From contig PUQB01000708.1 of NCBI GenBank assembly GCA_003024785.1, positions 53,387 through 117,386 of the forward strand: DNA of 64,000 nucleotides. Direction: 5' to 3'. A program made the position numbers and the translations under genes. Source of the stretch: Selaginella tamariscina. Its lineage: Eukaryota; Streptophyta; Lycopodiopsida; Selaginellales; Selaginellaceae. Below, piece after piece: positions 63,741-64,000 of this stretch; within the stretch, counting starts at the first letter, position 1; each line of letters begins with the position of its first letter. Under the pieces are notes generated by a model. That model worked only from the letters and a program-made list of their open reading frames with translations. It ran no database searches and was not told the origin of the DNA.

Positions 63741-63983
63741 TTATAAATACTTTCTTTCTATCATACAAAGAAATCTTTTCATTTTGTCTAAATCATCACT
63801 CTCCGGATTAATCAAATAATTTTGGTTAATATCTTGATGTTGTTGCCACCACTTAACACTCTCACGAATGTAATTAGGAGTTGCCATCCTTGTTACATAA
63901 GATGTGATAAGAGAAGGTCTGTATAAAGGCTCATCTAAAAACTGACGTTCCTTAAGAATAATATTATTTAAAGCGCCCGGTTG
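63741..63983 (-). CDS. Unidentified open frame at the right edge (partial?)
   Basis: An 80-codon stop-free stretch on the minus strand translates to protein-like sequence: ILKERQFLDEPLYRPS, ATPNYIRESVKWWQQHQ and INPESDDLDKMKRFL, then TAA at 63741-63743. Composition is unlike the surrounding junk translations, with many charged and aromatic residues. In a neighbouring frame upstream, MKDSNRAL would join it if one base were missing, as seen elsewhere in this window. I do not recognise the family; a transposon or old viral insertion is possible. It may continue beyond the window. Confidence 0.3.
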   Translation of the reverse strand, partial: QPGALNNIILKERQFLDEPLYRPSLITSYVTRMATPNYIRESVKWWQQHQDINQNYLINPESDDLDKMKRFLCMIERKYL

Positions 63984-64000
63984 CTATCCTTCATTTTATA

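Overview
This is a nuclear window from a land plant. The genes are interrupted by GT-AG introns and encode plant-specific families: PPR proteins, a GRAS factor, an NLP with RWP-RK and PB1, RGP5, F-box/PP2, thylakoid-lumen proteins and a CBE1-like eIF4E-binding protein. A 31-residue S-motif PPR array and some introns of only about 54 nt fit a seed-free plant, and a Selaginella-like lycophyte is my best guess. That lineage call is inference. I see no bacterial, organellar or CRISPR content.

Layout. 1-10770 is AT-rich and repeat-rich: a possible LTR remnant, AT tandem arrays, and a tRNA-derived SINE-like family, two copies of which form the arms of a 950-bp fold-back element. 10771-18029 holds an RlmL/THUMP-type RNA methyltransferase (-), a small unrecognised secreted-protein gene (+) and an S-type PPR gene (-). 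18030-21471 is gene-free with a tandem array and a duplicated block around a MITE-like hairpin. 21472-27245 holds an intact 600-aa PPR gene, tRNA-Ser(AGA) and an LRR gene, all (+). 30199-36768 holds a bHLH-MYC_N-domain gene (+), an SCL3-like GRAS gene (-) and RGP5 (+). 37221-60141 is densely packed: a plastid DnaJ (-), NLP (+), SWAP splicing factor (+), F-box/PP2 (-), lumenal FKBP (-), P-class PPR (-), lumenal pentapeptide protein (-) and CBE1-like (-). 60142-64000 is AT-rich with no clear gene.

How the genes relate. There is no operon or pathway cluster. Several products are probably plastid or mitochondrial: both PPR classes, the DnaJ, the FKBP, the pentapeptide protein and perhaps the methyltransferase. 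This may be chance. Shared features are telomere-like AAACCCTA motifs close to many start codons, introns made largely of CA/GT/GA repeats, and several microexons.

Quality caveat. Most multi-exon genes can only be read through with several 1-2 nt frame changes, often at G or T runs, while conserved residues continue on both sides. One PPR gene and the GRAS gene read cleanly. I therefore suspect uncorrected indels in a long-read assembly more than mass pseudogenisation. I found no convincing new biological system; the findings are individual oddities.
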